Part shown: positions 1 to 7,753 of the stretch, piece after piece
Position numbering within the stretch: the first letter of the stretch is position 1
How the letters are laid out: every line of letters starts with the position of its first letter
Assembly: GCA_963844325.1 (NCBI GenBank)
Contig: CAWJNV010000001.1
Location: forward strand, 1,860,001 to 1,924,000
Reading direction: 5' to 3'
Length of the DNA stretch: 64,000 bases
DNA from: CADCTQ01 sp963844325
GTDB lineage: Bacteria > Bacteroidota > Bacteroidia > Cytophagales > 172606-1
Notes under the pieces: model-generated
What the model was told of the DNA's origin: nothing
Database searches by the model: none
What the model saw: the letters and a program-made list of their open reading frames with translations, nothing else
Translations under genes and position numbers: made by a program

Positions 1-1
1 C

Positions 2-163
2 TGGGATACCACCAAGGACAAGTTGCGGCAGTACTTCCGGGCGGGGCAGATCACCGAGGGGCTCTGCGCCGGCATTGCCATGGCCGGGCAGCAACTTAAA
101 TCGCACTTTCCGTACGCCTCCGACGACGTAAACGAACTGCCGGATGACATCTCCTTCCAGTAA
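2..163 (+). CDS. TPM-domain protein, C-terminal end only
   Basis: Only the last 53 codons are in the window, open at the left edge, and they end in FPYASDDVNELPDDISFQ. The stretch YFRAGQITEGLCAGIAMAGQQL followed by HFPY matches, from memory, the C-terminal tail of short cytosolic TPM-domain proteins of Bacteroidota. The next gene is a secreted TPM protein. The stop codon TAA (161-163) shares one base with the next ATG (163), so the two are translationally coupled. The identity rests on the tail and the neighbour; the catalytic or metal-binding part is not visible. Confidence 0.6.
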   Translation, partial: WDTTKDKLRQYFRAGQITEGLCAGIAMAGQQLKSHFPYASDDVNELPDDISFQ

Positions 164-927
164 TGAAAAACATTCTCTTTGTATGCATACTGTTCCTGTA
201 CGCGGGGTTAGCCCTGGCGCAGGAGTTTCCCGAAAAGCCCAACCCGCCCCGGGCGGTGAACGACTTCGCGGGGGTACTGTCGCCGGGTGAGGAACAGGCC
301 CTGGAACAGAAATTAAAAAACTATACTGACACGACCTCCACCGGATTTGTAATCGTACTGATTAACTCCTACAATGGGTATGAGAGGGGGGAGTACACCA
401 TTGGATTGGCTAACCGTTGGGCAATCGGGCAGAAGGGCAGGAACAACGGCTTGCTGATCACAGTGGCCGTCCAGGACCGTCAATATTTCATTGCCACCGG
501 CTACGGATTGGAAGGTTCCATTCCCGACGTAATCACCCGCCGGGTCGGTGAACAGTACTTCAAACCCAACTTCCGGGCGAACAAATATTACGAAGGGCTG
601 GACCAGGCCACCACCTACCTGGCAACCTTGCCGGCCGGCGAGTTCAAGGCGGCGCCCCGGCGCAGACAGGACGACGGCGGGGGCGGCGGCTTCGGCCTGA
701 TCATTGCCGTCATCGTCATTGTCATCATTCTCTCGGCCATCTTCCGCGGCGGACGGGGCAACCGGCGGGGTTACCGCGGGGGAGGCATGTTCTTTCCGCC
801 CTTCATCACGTTCGGCAGCGGCGGCTTTGGTGGCGGTGGAGGGGGTTTTGGCGGCGGTGACGGTGGGGGATTCGGCGGCTTCGGCGGCGGCTCCTTCGGC
901 GGCGGCGGCTCCGGCGGCGACTGGTAG
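163..927 (+). CDS. Secreted TPM-domain protein with Gly-rich tail
   Basis: This 254-residue protein starts with a signal peptide (about residues 1-20, ending ALAQ). A TPM domain (PF04536, YgcG/Psb32 type) follows at about 30-150, recognisable from the opening VNDFAGVLSPGEE and the segment RWAIGQKGRNNGLLI. One membrane helix lies at about 172-192 (GLIIAVIVIVIILSAIF), then an almost pure Gly/Phe/Ser tail (200-254). This is the usual layout of YgcG-like proteins: the TPM domain faces the periplasm or outside and the tail is low complexity. The exact function is not established; members have been linked to phosphatase activity and to photosystem or receptor assembly. It overlaps the upstream TPM gene by one base, indicating an operon. 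Confidence 0.85.
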   Translation: MKNILFVCILFLYAGLALAQEFPEKPNPPRAVNDFAGVLSPGEEQALEQKLKNYTDTTSTGFVIVLINSYNGYERGEYTIGLANRWAIGQKGRNNGLLITVAVQDRQYFIATGYGLEGSIPDVITRRVGEQYFKPNFRANKYYEGLDQATTYLATLPAGEFKAAPRRRQDDGGGGGFGLIIAVIVIVIILSAIFRGGRGNRRGYRGGGMFFPPFITFGSGGFGGGGGGFGGGDGGGFGGFGGGSFGGGGSGGDW

Positions 928-928
928 G

Positions 929-1039
929 AGAGGGCAGAGAGCAGAGAGCGAAGGGCAGGGGGCAAAGTGCGGCATTACGCTACGCACTTCGCTCTCTGCC
1001 CTTCGCCTTTTGCCCTTTGCTCCCTGCCCTAAGCCCTAC
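929..1039. repeat. Inverted pair of 7-bp-period arrays between two stop codons
   Basis: The gap between two convergent genes is filled by 7-bp units. Left arm (929-970) carries six units such as AGAGGGC, AGAGAGC and AGGGGGC. A 13-bp centre follows, then eight units (984-1039) such as GCACTTC, GCTCTCT, GCCCTTC and GCCCTAA. Read on each gene's coding strand, both arms have consensus AGRGCNN and end in AGTGCG at the centre. The right arm includes the stop codon of the nucleotidyltransferase (1036-1038); the left arm starts one base after the TPM stop. Confidence 0.8.
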
Positions 1040-2037
1040 TGCCGGTTGAAATTGATCTCCGTGTTGTCGCCGATGTTGAGGCTTTGGCTCATGCCCTTCA
1101 GAGAGGTGTCGTTGCCGATGATGGATTGGTTAAGCACGGCATTTTCGAGTTCGGAGAACGAGCCGATGATGGAGTTCTGGATGATCGAGTACCGGATGCT
1201 GGTGTTGTCGCCGATGGCTACGTTAGGCCCGATGATGGACGCGTGAATCTTGCAGTCGGCGCCGATGCTGACGGGCGGAATCACGATGGTGCCCGGGAAC
1301 TGCGGGTACGCGGTATTCTTGTAGCCGTGCCGGTTCAGCAGAATGGCGTTGGCTTCCAGCAGCGTCTCCTTTTTGCCGCAGTCGTACCAGTTAATTACCT
1401 GCATCGTTTTCATCCGGGCCCCCTGTTCAATCATGTGCATCAGTGCATCGGTCAGGTGATATTCACTTGATTCCGGCCCGTTCTCCGCCATCAGGTACTC
1501 CAGCGAAGAAAACAGCAGGGGCACGTCCGCGATTTTGTAAATGCCCACCAGGGCCAGGTTAGACTTCGGGATTTTGGGTTTCTCCACCAGCTTTTTGATC
1601 ATGCCCTGCGAATCAACCTCGGCTACCCCGAATGACCCGGGCGTATCTACCTTTTTTACGCCCAGCACCGACAGGTCAGAGGCCAGGAAGGCGGGCAAAT
1701 CCACGTTTACGATGGTGTCGCCGAGTACGATCAGGACTTCGCGTTCGCCGGCCAGCTTTGACTGCGTAAGCCAGATGGCGTGCCCGAGGCCATTGCGGGG
1801 CTCCTGGAGCACGTATTGCACGTTGAGGTGCGGGTAGGTCTTGGCTACGTATTTCTCAATCTTATCGCCCAGGTAGCCGATCACGAGTATAAATTCACGG
1901 ATGCCGCCCTCCACCAGCGAGTCGATGATGTGCGCCAGGATGGGTTTTCCGGCTACCGGGACCAAGGCTTTCGGCTGGGTGTGCGTGTGCGGCCGGAGCA
2001 TCGAACCAACCCCCGCTACGGGAATAATTGCCTTCAT
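1036..2037 (-). CDS. Sugar-phosphate nucleotidyltransferase
   Basis: A 333-residue enzyme predicted to make an NDP-sugar from a sugar-1-phosphate and NTP. The N-terminus MKAIIPVAGVGSMLRPHT is the nucleotide-binding signature of the RmlA/GalU/GlmU family, followed by QPKALVPVAGKP, where the Lys contacts phosphate. Residues about 1-240 form the Rossmann-like transferase domain. From about 250 onward, hexapeptide-like repeats (IGADCKIHASIIGPNVAIGD) indicate a left-handed beta-helix, as in GlmU and archaeal-type bifunctional enzymes. Substrate cannot be read from sequence; glucose-1-phosphate is a reasonable guess. It stands alone, pointing left from the candidate origin region. Confidence 0.85.
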   Translation of the reverse strand: MKAIIPVAGVGSMLRPHTHTQPKALVPVAGKPILAHIIDSLVEGGIREFILVIGYLGDKIEKYVAKTYPHLNVQYVLQEPRNGLGHAIWLTQSKLAGEREVLIVLGDTIVNVDLPAFLASDLSVLGVKKVDTPGSFGVAEVDSQGMIKKLVEKPKIPKSNLALVGIYKIADVPLLFSSLEYLMAENGPESSEYHLTDALMHMIEQGARMKTMQVINWYDCGKKETLLEANAILLNRHGYKNTAYPQFPGTIVIPPVSIGADCKIHASIIGPNVAIGDNTSIRYSIIQNSIIGSFSELENAVLNQSIIGNDTSLKGMSQSLNIGDNTEINFNRQ

Positions 2038-2049
2038 TCAGTCGTGTAC

Positions 2050-2340
2050 TTTGGTTTCGTAAAATCTAAATTATGTAATAATTGCGTGTAGGCTGGGTAT
2101 GTGGCGGTTAAAAGTTGCCGGAACAAAAAGTTTGCTTTTCCGCGCCGGACGTATTGCTTTTTCTTACGGAAGTTTCTACTTTAGTCCCCCGAAACACCCG
2201 CACCAAACCACTTATCCACATTGTCCTATCCGCAGTCGCTTTATAAGCGTCTGTCTTATAGTGATTTAGGAAGCAAAAATTCCGGCTGTGGATAATTGTA
2301 TTCGTAATGTGGATAACTTCTGCCCGTTATCCATTTCATT
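2050..2340. other. oriC: Candidate replication origin (DnaA-box cluster)
   Basis: The 522-bp gap 2038-2559 has no convincing gene. It holds three exact copies of the DnaA box TTATCCACA: forward at 2212-2220, reverse at 2287-2295 and 2308-2316. A partial box TTATCCATT lies at 2328-2336. An AT-rich tract (about 2058-2088) sits on one side and could be an unwinding element. Genes diverge from this spot, with rpsP-rimM-trmD and the rRNA operon to the right all co-directional with a rightward fork. Three exact 9-mers within 105 bp are far beyond chance. Assignment as oriC is inference. Confidence 0.55.
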
Positions 2341-2559
2341 TCCTCCCGTTTTCCGGTAATCCGCTTCGAGCCCTGACTGCCTGGTTTGGGTCGATTTTTT
2401 GCGTCCTTCCCGTTATGTAGGATTCGCGGGGATAACAGCCTCCTTTTGTATCCGGCCACTGTTACTTTTACAGCTACATTTCAAAAGTGCTGCCCTCCGT
2501 AAAGGTGGGCCGAAAGTACCAGGGGGCAAAATACTATCCATCATTATACATCACCGGTT

Positions 2560-3171
2560 ATGAAGAAGAACTTTATCGTTACGCTGTTAATCGTTTTCGT
2601 GTGCACGGCCACGGGGGCCTTCGCCCAGAAGAAGACCAAGGAAGAGAAAGCCCAGGAGAAAGAATGGAAAAAGAAGATGAAGGACCTGGACCCGTTGCAG
2701 TACAAGGCGCTGCTCGAAGAGAGAGATGGCCTGAAGACAGAGCTGACCGACTTGAACAGCAAAGTTGTAAGCCTGGAAGCCGACCTGAATGCCAAGAACA
2801 CCGACAATGAGAAGTTGCTGGCCCAGTTGAAGAGTGCCGAGCAGAAACTGGTGGAAGAACAGAAGTCCAACGTAACCAAGGGTGGCGGCCGCGTAGGCGC
2901 CAACGGGGTGGTATTCAAGGTGCAGATCGGCGCTTTCCGCAACAAGGACCTCACCAAATACTTCGAAAACAATCCCAACTTCAGCGGCGACGTGGATGCC
3001 GACGGTACCAAAAAGTATTCGCTGGGTTATTTCGGCGATTACTGGGAAGCCGATACCTTCAAGAAATACCTGCGTGAAATGGGCGTGAAAGACGCCTGGC
3101 TGGTGGCCTACAAGAACGGCCAACGCGTAGAAATGAAAGACGTACTGGAAGGCATTGCCTCCGCCAAGTAA
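2560..3171 (+). CDS. Secreted coiled-coil (Ezrin-like) protein with SPOR-like end
   Basis: A 203-residue protein with a clear signal peptide (MKKNFIVTLLIVFVCTATGAFAQ). Residues about 24-50 are highly charged and 50-105 form a coiled coil with heptads (LKTELTDLNSKVVSLEADL). The C-terminal segment, about 115-200, begins with VVFKVQIGAF, the opening strand of SPOR-like domains that bind denuded peptidoglycan. Similar Cytophagales proteins are annotated as Ezrin/radixin/moesin family, a name based only on coiled-coil similarity. It is monocistronic, ending in a strong hairpin at 3192-3214. A periplasmic, cell-wall-associated structural role is inferred. Confidence 0.7.
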   Translation: MKKNFIVTLLIVFVCTATGAFAQKKTKEEKAQEKEWKKKMKDLDPLQYKALLEERDGLKTELTDLNSKVVSLEADLNAKNTDNEKLLAQLKSAEQKLVEEQKSNVTKGGGRVGANGVVFKVQIGAFRNKDLTKYFENNPNFSGDVDADGTKKYSLGYFGDYWEADTFKKYLREMGVKDAWLVAYKNGQRVEMKDVLEGIASAK

Positions 3172-3191
3172 ACGGCACCGAAACGATGAGC

Positions 3192-3219
3192 AGTCCGCCC
3201 CGCAAAGGCGGACTTTTTT
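3192..3219 (+). terminator. Intrinsic terminator after the Ezrin-like gene
   Basis: An 8-bp perfect stem (AGTCCGCC / GGCGGACT) with a 7-base loop is followed by a run of T, about 20 bp after the stop codon. Confidence 0.85.
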
Positions 3220-3266
3220 ATTTCAAAATCTGGTAGTTATGCCGTGGGCTTCCGGCGGGAATGCCT

Positions 3267-3274
3267 TATATTTG
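3267..3274 (+). promoter_or_regulatory. Likely -7 element of the rpsP promoter
   Basis: TATATTTG matches the Bacteroidota -7 consensus TAnnTTTG exactly and lies 49 bp before the rpsP start. I could not find a good TTG -33 element at the usual distance, so this rests on one element and position. Confidence 0.5.
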
Positions 3275-3322
3275 CGGTCCCAAAAACAGGCGGACGAGCT
3301 CCGCCGCTAACGGAAAAAATAC

Positions 3323-3829
3323 ATGTCAGTAAAAATCAGATTGGCCCGCCGGGGCCGCAAGAAGTTGGCCCTGTACGACGTAGTAGTGGCCGACGCCAGA
3401 TCACCACGTGATGGTCGTTTTATCGAGAAAATCGGTACCTACAACCCCAATACCAACCCTGCAACCATTGCCCTGAACGACGACAAGGCGTTCCAGTGGT
3501 TGCTCAACGGCGCCCAGCCCACCGATACGGTGCGGGCCATGCTTTCGTACCGCGGCGTGCTGATGCGCAAGCACCTGCACGGCGGCGTAGCGAAAGGTGC
3601 CCTGACCCAGGAGCAGGCCGATGCCAAGTTTGAGGAGTGGAAGAACCAGAAGAGTGAGAAGATCACCGGCAAGGTAGACCTGCTGGCCAAGCAGAAAGCG
3701 GATGCCGCGAAGGCCCGCTTCGACGCCGAATCCAAGAAGCGGGAAGCCCGTGCCGAAGCCATCCGCGTCAAGAACACGCCGCCCGCCGCCGAAGCCCCCG
3801 CAACCGAAGGTGCCGGCACGGAAGCGTAA
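3323..3829 (+). CDS. rpsP: 30S ribosomal protein bS16
   Basis: Small-subunit protein S16. The first 80 residues are canonical (MSVKIRLARRGRKKLALYDVVVADARSPRDGRFIEKIGTY in two parts, with the RLARRGRKK rRNA-binding start). At 168 residues it is about twice the length of E. coli S16; the extra C-terminus is Ala/Lys/Glu rich and ends EAPATEGAGTEA, an extension common in Bacteroidota. It is first in the rpsP-rimM-trmD series, a conserved cluster linking ribosome assembly and tRNA modification. A terminator-like hairpin at 3855-3883 separates it from rimM, which would let rpsP be expressed more than the two enzymes. Confidence 0.97.
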   Translation: MSVKIRLARRGRKKLALYDVVVADARSPRDGRFIEKIGTYNPNTNPATIALNDDKAFQWLLNGAQPTDTVRAMLSYRGVLMRKHLHGGVAKGALTQEQADAKFEEWKNQKSEKITGKVDLLAKQKADAAKARFDAESKKREARAEAIRVKNTPPAAEAPATEGAGTEA

Positions 3830-3854
3830 CCAACGTCTTTTCTTAGTACGTACG

Positions 3855-3888
3855 AGAGGTAAGCAGTCCAGGCGCTTACCTCTTTTTC
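3855..3888 (+). terminator. Terminator/attenuator between rpsP and rimM
   Basis: A 10-bp stem (AGAGGTAAGC / GCTTACCTCT) with a 9-base loop runs straight into TTTTT, 14 bp before the rimM start. Partial read-through would reduce rimM-trmD relative to rpsP. This role is inferred from position. Confidence 0.75.
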
Positions 3889-3901
3889 ATTCCCGTTCCC
3901 T

Positions 3902-4462
3902 ATGAAAATTGAGGATTGCTTTGAGTTTGGCTACGTCGCCAAGGTGCACGGCTATAAAGGCGAGGTGGTGCTGGTACTCGACGTCGACGAACCGGCAGCG
4001 TACAAAACCATTGATTCGGTCTTCGTTCAGCTCAAGGGGAAACTCGTGCCCTACTTCGTGGAAGCGCTGCGCCTGCAAGGCGACAAAGCGACCGTAAAGC
4101 TGGAAGACGTGGATTCACAGGAAGCAGCCCAGGCACTGGTGGGCAACCCCCTGTTTTTGCCGCTCAACAAACTGCCGCAGTTGGCCGAAGACCAGTTCTA
4201 CTACCACGACATCATCGGGTACCGGCTGGTGGATGCTACTTTGGGCACCCTGGGCGAGGTGACCGACGTGTACGAACTGCCGCAACAGGCCGTAATTGCC
4301 ATGAACTACCAGGGTAAGGAAGTACTCGTGCCCATCAGCGACGAGATTGTGCTTAAAGCCAATCACGCCCGGAAGGAACTTGAAGTGAACCTGCCCGAAG
4401 GGTTGCTCGATATTTACCTGGCCGACTCCGCCGGTACGCCTGACGACGAAGACCAAGCCTGA
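3902..4462 (+). CDS. rimM: 16S rRNA processing protein RimM
   Basis: A 186-residue ribosome maturation factor for the 30S head. The N-terminal RimM domain opens with FEFGYVAKVHGYKGEVVLVL, the family signature GxV.k.hG.kGev. The C-terminal PRC-barrel follows from about residue 95 (YYHDIIGYRLVDATLGTLGEV) with the typical VLVPISDEIV near 145-155. RimM binds S19 and helps process the 3' domain of 16S rRNA. Its position between rpsP and trmD is the conserved order. The stop codon is 27 bp before the chosen trmD start. Confidence 0.95.
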   Translation: MKIEDCFEFGYVAKVHGYKGEVVLVLDVDEPAAYKTIDSVFVQLKGKLVPYFVEALRLQGDKATVKLEDVDSQEAAQALVGNPLFLPLNKLPQLAEDQFYYHDIIGYRLVDATLGTLGEVTDVYELPQQAVIAMNYQGKEVLVPISDEIVLKANHARKELEVNLPEGLLDIYLADSAGTPDDEDQA

Positions 4463-4489
4463 TTGTTTTATAAAAGCCTGTTGTCCCCG

Positions 4490-5167
4490 ATGCGCATCGA
4501 CATTATTACCTGTTTGCCCCAACTGCTGGAAAGCTTTTTTGCGGCTTCCATCCTCAAACGCGCCCAGGAGAAGGGCTTGGTGGAAGTGCATTTGCACGAC
4601 CTGCGCAACTACACGCTGTACAAGCACAAGCAGGTGGATGATTACGCGTTTGGTGGCGGCGCGGGCATGGTCCTGATGATTGAACCGATTATCCGGTGCC
4701 TGCGGGCCCTGCAAACCGAACGGAGCTACGACGAGGTGATTTACCTGACGCCCGACGGGGAGAAGCTTTCGCAAAGGGCGGTTAATACGTTGTCACTCAA
4801 GCAGAACCTGATTCTGCTGTGCGGCCACTACAAAGGCGTGGACGAACGGGTCCGCGAACACTTCATTACCCGCGAAATTAGCATCGGCGACTACGTGCTG
4901 TCGGGCGGAGAACTGGCGGCGGCCGTGGTGGCGGATGCGGTCATCCGGTTGGTGCCCGGCGTCCTGTCCGACGAAACGTCGGCCCTGACCGACTCTTTCC
5001 AGGACGACCTGCTGGCGCCCCCGGTGTACACCCGGCCCGCCGACTACGAAGGAATGAAAGTGCCGGACGTCCTGCTTTCGGGCCACGAAGCCAACATCAA
5101 CAAGTGGCGGTATGAGCAGGCCCTGGAACGCACCCGTCAGCGCCGTCCGGACTTGCTGGGGGAATAG
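4490..5167 (+). CDS. trmD: tRNA (guanine37-N1)-methyltransferase
   Basis: TrmD methylates G37 of tRNAs with G36, using S-adenosylmethionine, and prevents frameshifting. I chose the ATG at 4490 (MRIDIITCLPQLL), which gives 225 residues and fits the family, over a TTG at 4463. Visible signatures are YAFGGGAGMVLMIEP, LCGHYKGVDERV and the trefoil-knot segment EISIGDYVLSGGELAA. Residues LLSGHEANINKWR near the end are also typical. In many bacteria rplS follows; here a strong terminator and an opposed gene follow instead. Confidence 0.96.
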   Translation: MRIDIITCLPQLLESFFAASILKRAQEKGLVEVHLHDLRNYTLYKHKQVDDYAFGGGAGMVLMIEPIIRCLRALQTERSYDEVIYLTPDGEKLSQRAVNTLSLKQNLILLCGHYKGVDERVREHFITREISIGDYVLSGGELAAAVVADAVIRLVPGVLSDETSALTDSFQDDLLAPPVYTRPADYEGMKVPDVLLSGHEANINKWRYEQALERTRQRRPDLLGE

Positions 5168-5188
5168 TGATTGGGACTTCACTGTGAT

Positions 5189-5233
5189 ACAACAGAAAGG
5201 GGAGAGCCATTCCGGTTCTCCCCTTTCTGTTGT
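5189..5233 (+). terminator. Terminator closing the rpsP-rimM-trmD cluster
   Basis: A perfect 17-bp stem (left arm 5189-5205, right arm 5217-5233) has arms ACAACAGAAAGGGGAGA and its exact complement around an 11-base loop. No long T-run follows, but the stem is very stable. It starts 21 bp after the trmD stop. Confidence 0.75.
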
Positions 5234-5282
5234 AGTTGTTCTGAAAAATACCGAACGAAAAGACAGACAACGGATTGGTAAC

Positions 5283-5317
5283 GTCTCCTGTCTTACGTCT
5301 AAAGTCTTCTGTCTCCT
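5283..5317. repeat. Five 7-bp units (GTCTNNN) abutting the MoxR stop codon
   Basis: Five consecutive 7-bp units begin with GTCT: GTCTCCT, GTCTTAC, GTCTAAA, GTCTTCT and GTCTCCT. The last base is the first base of the MoxR stop triplet (5317-5319, read on the minus strand), so on the gene's own strand AGACNNN units begin two bases after TAA. A single AGACAGA unit in the opposite orientation lies nearby at about 5260-5267. Confidence 0.75.
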
Positions 5318-6279
5318 TACAGCAGCTTTTTCACGATGTCGTCCACCGTTTTGCCTTCGGCTTCCGCCTTGAAGTTCCGGACGATGCGGTGCCGCAGAAT
5401 GGGCGCGGCCACGGCTTGAATGTCTTCAATGTCGGGGGAGTACTTGCCGTTGAACAGGGCGTTGCACTTGGCGCCCAGCACCAGGTGCTGCGAAGCCCGC
5501 GGACCGGCGCCCCACTCCAGGTACTGATTCGCTTCGGGGGCGGCCATTTGGGTTTGGGGACGGGTTTTGTGCACCAGCTTCACGGCGTATTCCACCACGT
5601 TGTCGGTCACGGGCACCTTGCGCACCAGCGACTGGAAGTACCGGATTTCGTCGCCGTGCAAAATTTTGCGAACCTGGTAGCTGTTGATCGAAGTCGTATT
5701 CTTCACAATGTCCACCTCCGACTGGTAAGACGGGTAGTCGAGCTTGATGTTGAACATGAAACGGTCCAGTTGGGCTTCGGGCAGGGGGTAGGTACCTTCC
5801 TGTTCAATCGGGTTTTGGGTTGCCAGCACGAAGAACGGCCGGTCCAGCGAGTATTTCTGCCCGGAGATGGTGACTGAGTACTCCTGCATGGCCTCCAGCA
5901 GGGCCGACTGCGTTTTGGGCGGCGTCCGGTTGATCTCGTCGGCCAGGATGATGTTGGCAAACACGGCGCCCTTGATGAATTTGAAGTTGCGTTCCTGATC
6001 CAGCGTCTCCGAACCCAGGATATCGGAAGGCATCAGGTCGGGGGTGAACTGGATGCGGTTAAACTTGAGGTCGAGCGAAGAGGCCATCGTCTGGATAAGC
6101 AGCGTTTTGGCCAGCCCCGGCACGCCCACCAGCAGGCAGTGTCCCTGGCAGAAGATGGCCGTCAGCAGGAGACGCACGACTTCGTCCTGGCCCACAATGA
6201 CCTTAGAGATTTCGGCTTTCAGGTTTCCAAATGCTTGTTGCAGCCCGTTGGCCGCTTCTACGTCTGATTTGTACTGCAC
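5317..6279 (-). CDS. MoxR-family AAA+ ATPase
   Basis: A 320-residue AAA+ chaperone-like ATPase. Walker A is degenerate in the way usual for MoxR (GVPGLAKTLL), Walker B is ILADEINRTPPKTQSALLEAM, and sensor regions FVLATQNPIEQEGTYPLPEAQLDRF (split here in two) are characteristic. MoxR proteins act with vWA-domain partners to assemble or activate envelope protein complexes. No vWA partner is adjacent, although three periplasmic parvulins follow upstream in the same orientation. The start is taken as GTG at 6279 because no in-frame ATG lies nearby and the N-terminus QYKSDVEAANGLQQAFGNL fits the family. Confidence 0.92.
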   Translation of the reverse strand: MQYKSDVEAANGLQQAFGNLKAEISKVIVGQDEVVRLLLTAIFCQGHCLLVGVPGLAKTLLIQTMASSLDLKFNRIQFTPDLMPSDILGSETLDQERNFKFIKGAVFANIILADEINRTPPKTQSALLEAMQEYSVTISGQKYSLDRPFFVLATQNPIEQEGTYPLPEAQLDRFMFNIKLDYPSYQSEVDIVKNTTSINSYQVRKILHGDEIRYFQSLVRKVPVTDNVVEYAVKLVHKTRPQTQMAAPEANQYLEWGAGPRASQHLVLGAKCNALFNGKYSPDIEDIQAVAAPILRHRIVRNFKAEAEGKTVDDIVKKLL

Positions 6280-6394
6280 AGGAATGATTGGATAAGGTTG
6301 GTAGGGATTAAACGGCCCAAAACGGAAAAGTTACCAGCAGGACCAGCTCCCGGGAAAGGAAGCGGTCCTTCTGATAACTCGGTTCCGGGTGCTT

Positions 6395-7744
6395 TTATTG
6401 CTGCGAACTGCCCAAAATCTGGCAGTTGTTGTACTCTTCGTCAATGTTGATGAACACCTCGTCCTTGGCCTTGGTGAACCACTCATTCAACGCCTTGTTC
6501 TTGCGTTCGTTGAGGGCGGCGTCGTAAATTTTCTGCCAGTCGTCCTGGAGGTTGGCCTGGTGCGGGTCAATTTTAGATTTGTAGTAGAGGATGCGCATGG
6601 CACTCTTGCCGTCGTCGGTACGGTAGGCAATGGGCTTGCTGATGTTACCCACCTGCATGCTGTCGATGGTGAAGAACACAACCGGGTCGAGGGCCTCGGT
6701 AAAAATCTTGGTGCTGCCGCTCTGGTCCATGATCATCCCGCCACTGGCGGCCGTCATTTTGTCTTCGGAGTGTTCTTTGGCGGCCTTCTCGAAAGTAACG
6801 CTGTCCTGCACGATGCGGGTCCGGAGGCTGTCGAGGTACTTTTCGGCTTCCTGGAGGTCGCCGGTGGAGTAGCCGGGGCGGATCAGGATGTGCCGGGCGG
6901 TGTACTCTTCGCCCTTCCGGTCCATGAGTTGCAAGATGTGGAAGCCGTATTCGGTTTCGAACACGGGAGAGATCTCTTCTTTCTTCAGCTTAAACGCCAT
7001 TGCTTCAAACTGGGGAACCATCGTGCCGCGTTTGGCTACGCCGAGGTTACCCCCAAACTGCGCCGACCCGGGGTCCTGGGAGTTTTGCTTGGCCAGTTCG
7101 GCAAAGTCTTCGCCGGCCAGGATGCGTTCCCGGATTTTGTTGAGCTGCGCCCGGACTTCATTTTTCTGGTCCTTGCCCACCTGGGCAATCTTTACGATCT
7201 GGCCCACTTCCACTTCGGTGGGAAAGTACGGAATGCTGTCTTTGGGGAGGTCGTTGTAGAAGCGCTTTACCTGACTGGGCGTGATCTTGATATTACCAGT
7301 AATGGTTTGCTGCATCTTCTCGGCCACGAGCTGCTCGCGGACCTGCGGGCGGAGTTCGGACTTAAACGACTCCACGCTTTTGCCGTACGCTTCGAGCAGT
7401 TTCTGCTCGGAGCCGAACTGCGTCCGGATCATGTAGTCCATCCGGCGGTTCAACTGGTCTTCAATTTCCTTATCCTCCACCATAACGGAGTCAATTTCGG
7501 CTTTGGCTACCAGTACTTTCTGAATGATCAGTTGCTGGAGGGCGCTGCAACGGTCGGCCCCGCGGGTGCCGCTGGCCTGCATGTCGCTGAACAGGGCTTC
7601 TACCTCGGAGCGGAGCACCACGTAGTTGTCTACCTTGGCCACAATCCGGTCGATGGATTTGCCCTGGCCGTACGCGGAGGTACCCGCACCCAGCCATACG
7701 GCTACCGCAACGGCGGCCAGCAGGTTGTGAATGATTGCTTTCAT
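6395..7744 (-). CDS. surA: SurA-like periplasmic peptidylprolyl isomerase
   Basis: A 449-residue periplasmic foldase with a signal peptide (about 1-26, ending SAYGQ). An N-terminal SurA-type segment (IDRIVAKVDNYVVLRSEVEAL, about 31-150) is followed by two parvulin domains: about 176-275 (GEDFAELAKQNSQDP, YGFHILQLMDRKG) and 280-385 (YTARHILIRP). The order SurA_N, parvulin 1, parvulin 2 is that of E. coli SurA, which delivers outer-membrane beta-barrels to BAM. It begins 9 bp after another parvulin gene, and a third lies further upstream, so they probably form one envelope-folding unit. The symbol rests on domain order. Confidence 0.88.
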   Translation of the reverse strand: MKAIIHNLLAAVAVAVWLGAGTSAYGQGKSIDRIVAKVDNYVVLRSEVEALFSDMQASGTRGADRCSALQQLIIQKVLVAKAEIDSVMVEDKEIEDQLNRRMDYMIRTQFGSEQKLLEAYGKSVESFKSELRPQVREQLVAEKMQQTITGNIKITPSQVKRFYNDLPKDSIPYFPTEVEVGQIVKIAQVGKDQKNEVRAQLNKIRERILAGEDFAELAKQNSQDPGSAQFGGNLGVAKRGTMVPQFEAMAFKLKKEEISPVFETEYGFHILQLMDRKGEEYTARHILIRPGYSTGDLQEAEKYLDSLRTRIVQDSVTFEKAAKEHSEDKMTAASGGMIMDQSGSTKIFTEALDPVVFFTIDSMQVGNISKPIAYRTDDGKSAMRILYYKSKIDPHQANLQDDWQKIYDAALNERKNKALNEWFTKAKDEVFINIDEEYNNCQILGSSQQ

Positions 7745-7753
7745 TTATTTAAT

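Noticed and set aside
2256..2459. A 67-codon minus-strand frame in the candidate origin region
   Set aside because: It crosses the DnaA boxes, has no plausible start context and basic, unstructured composition.
2487..2810. A 107-codon plus-strand frame overlapping the Ezrin-like gene
   Set aside because: Out of frame with a gene that has a clear signal peptide and coiled coil; low-complexity translation.
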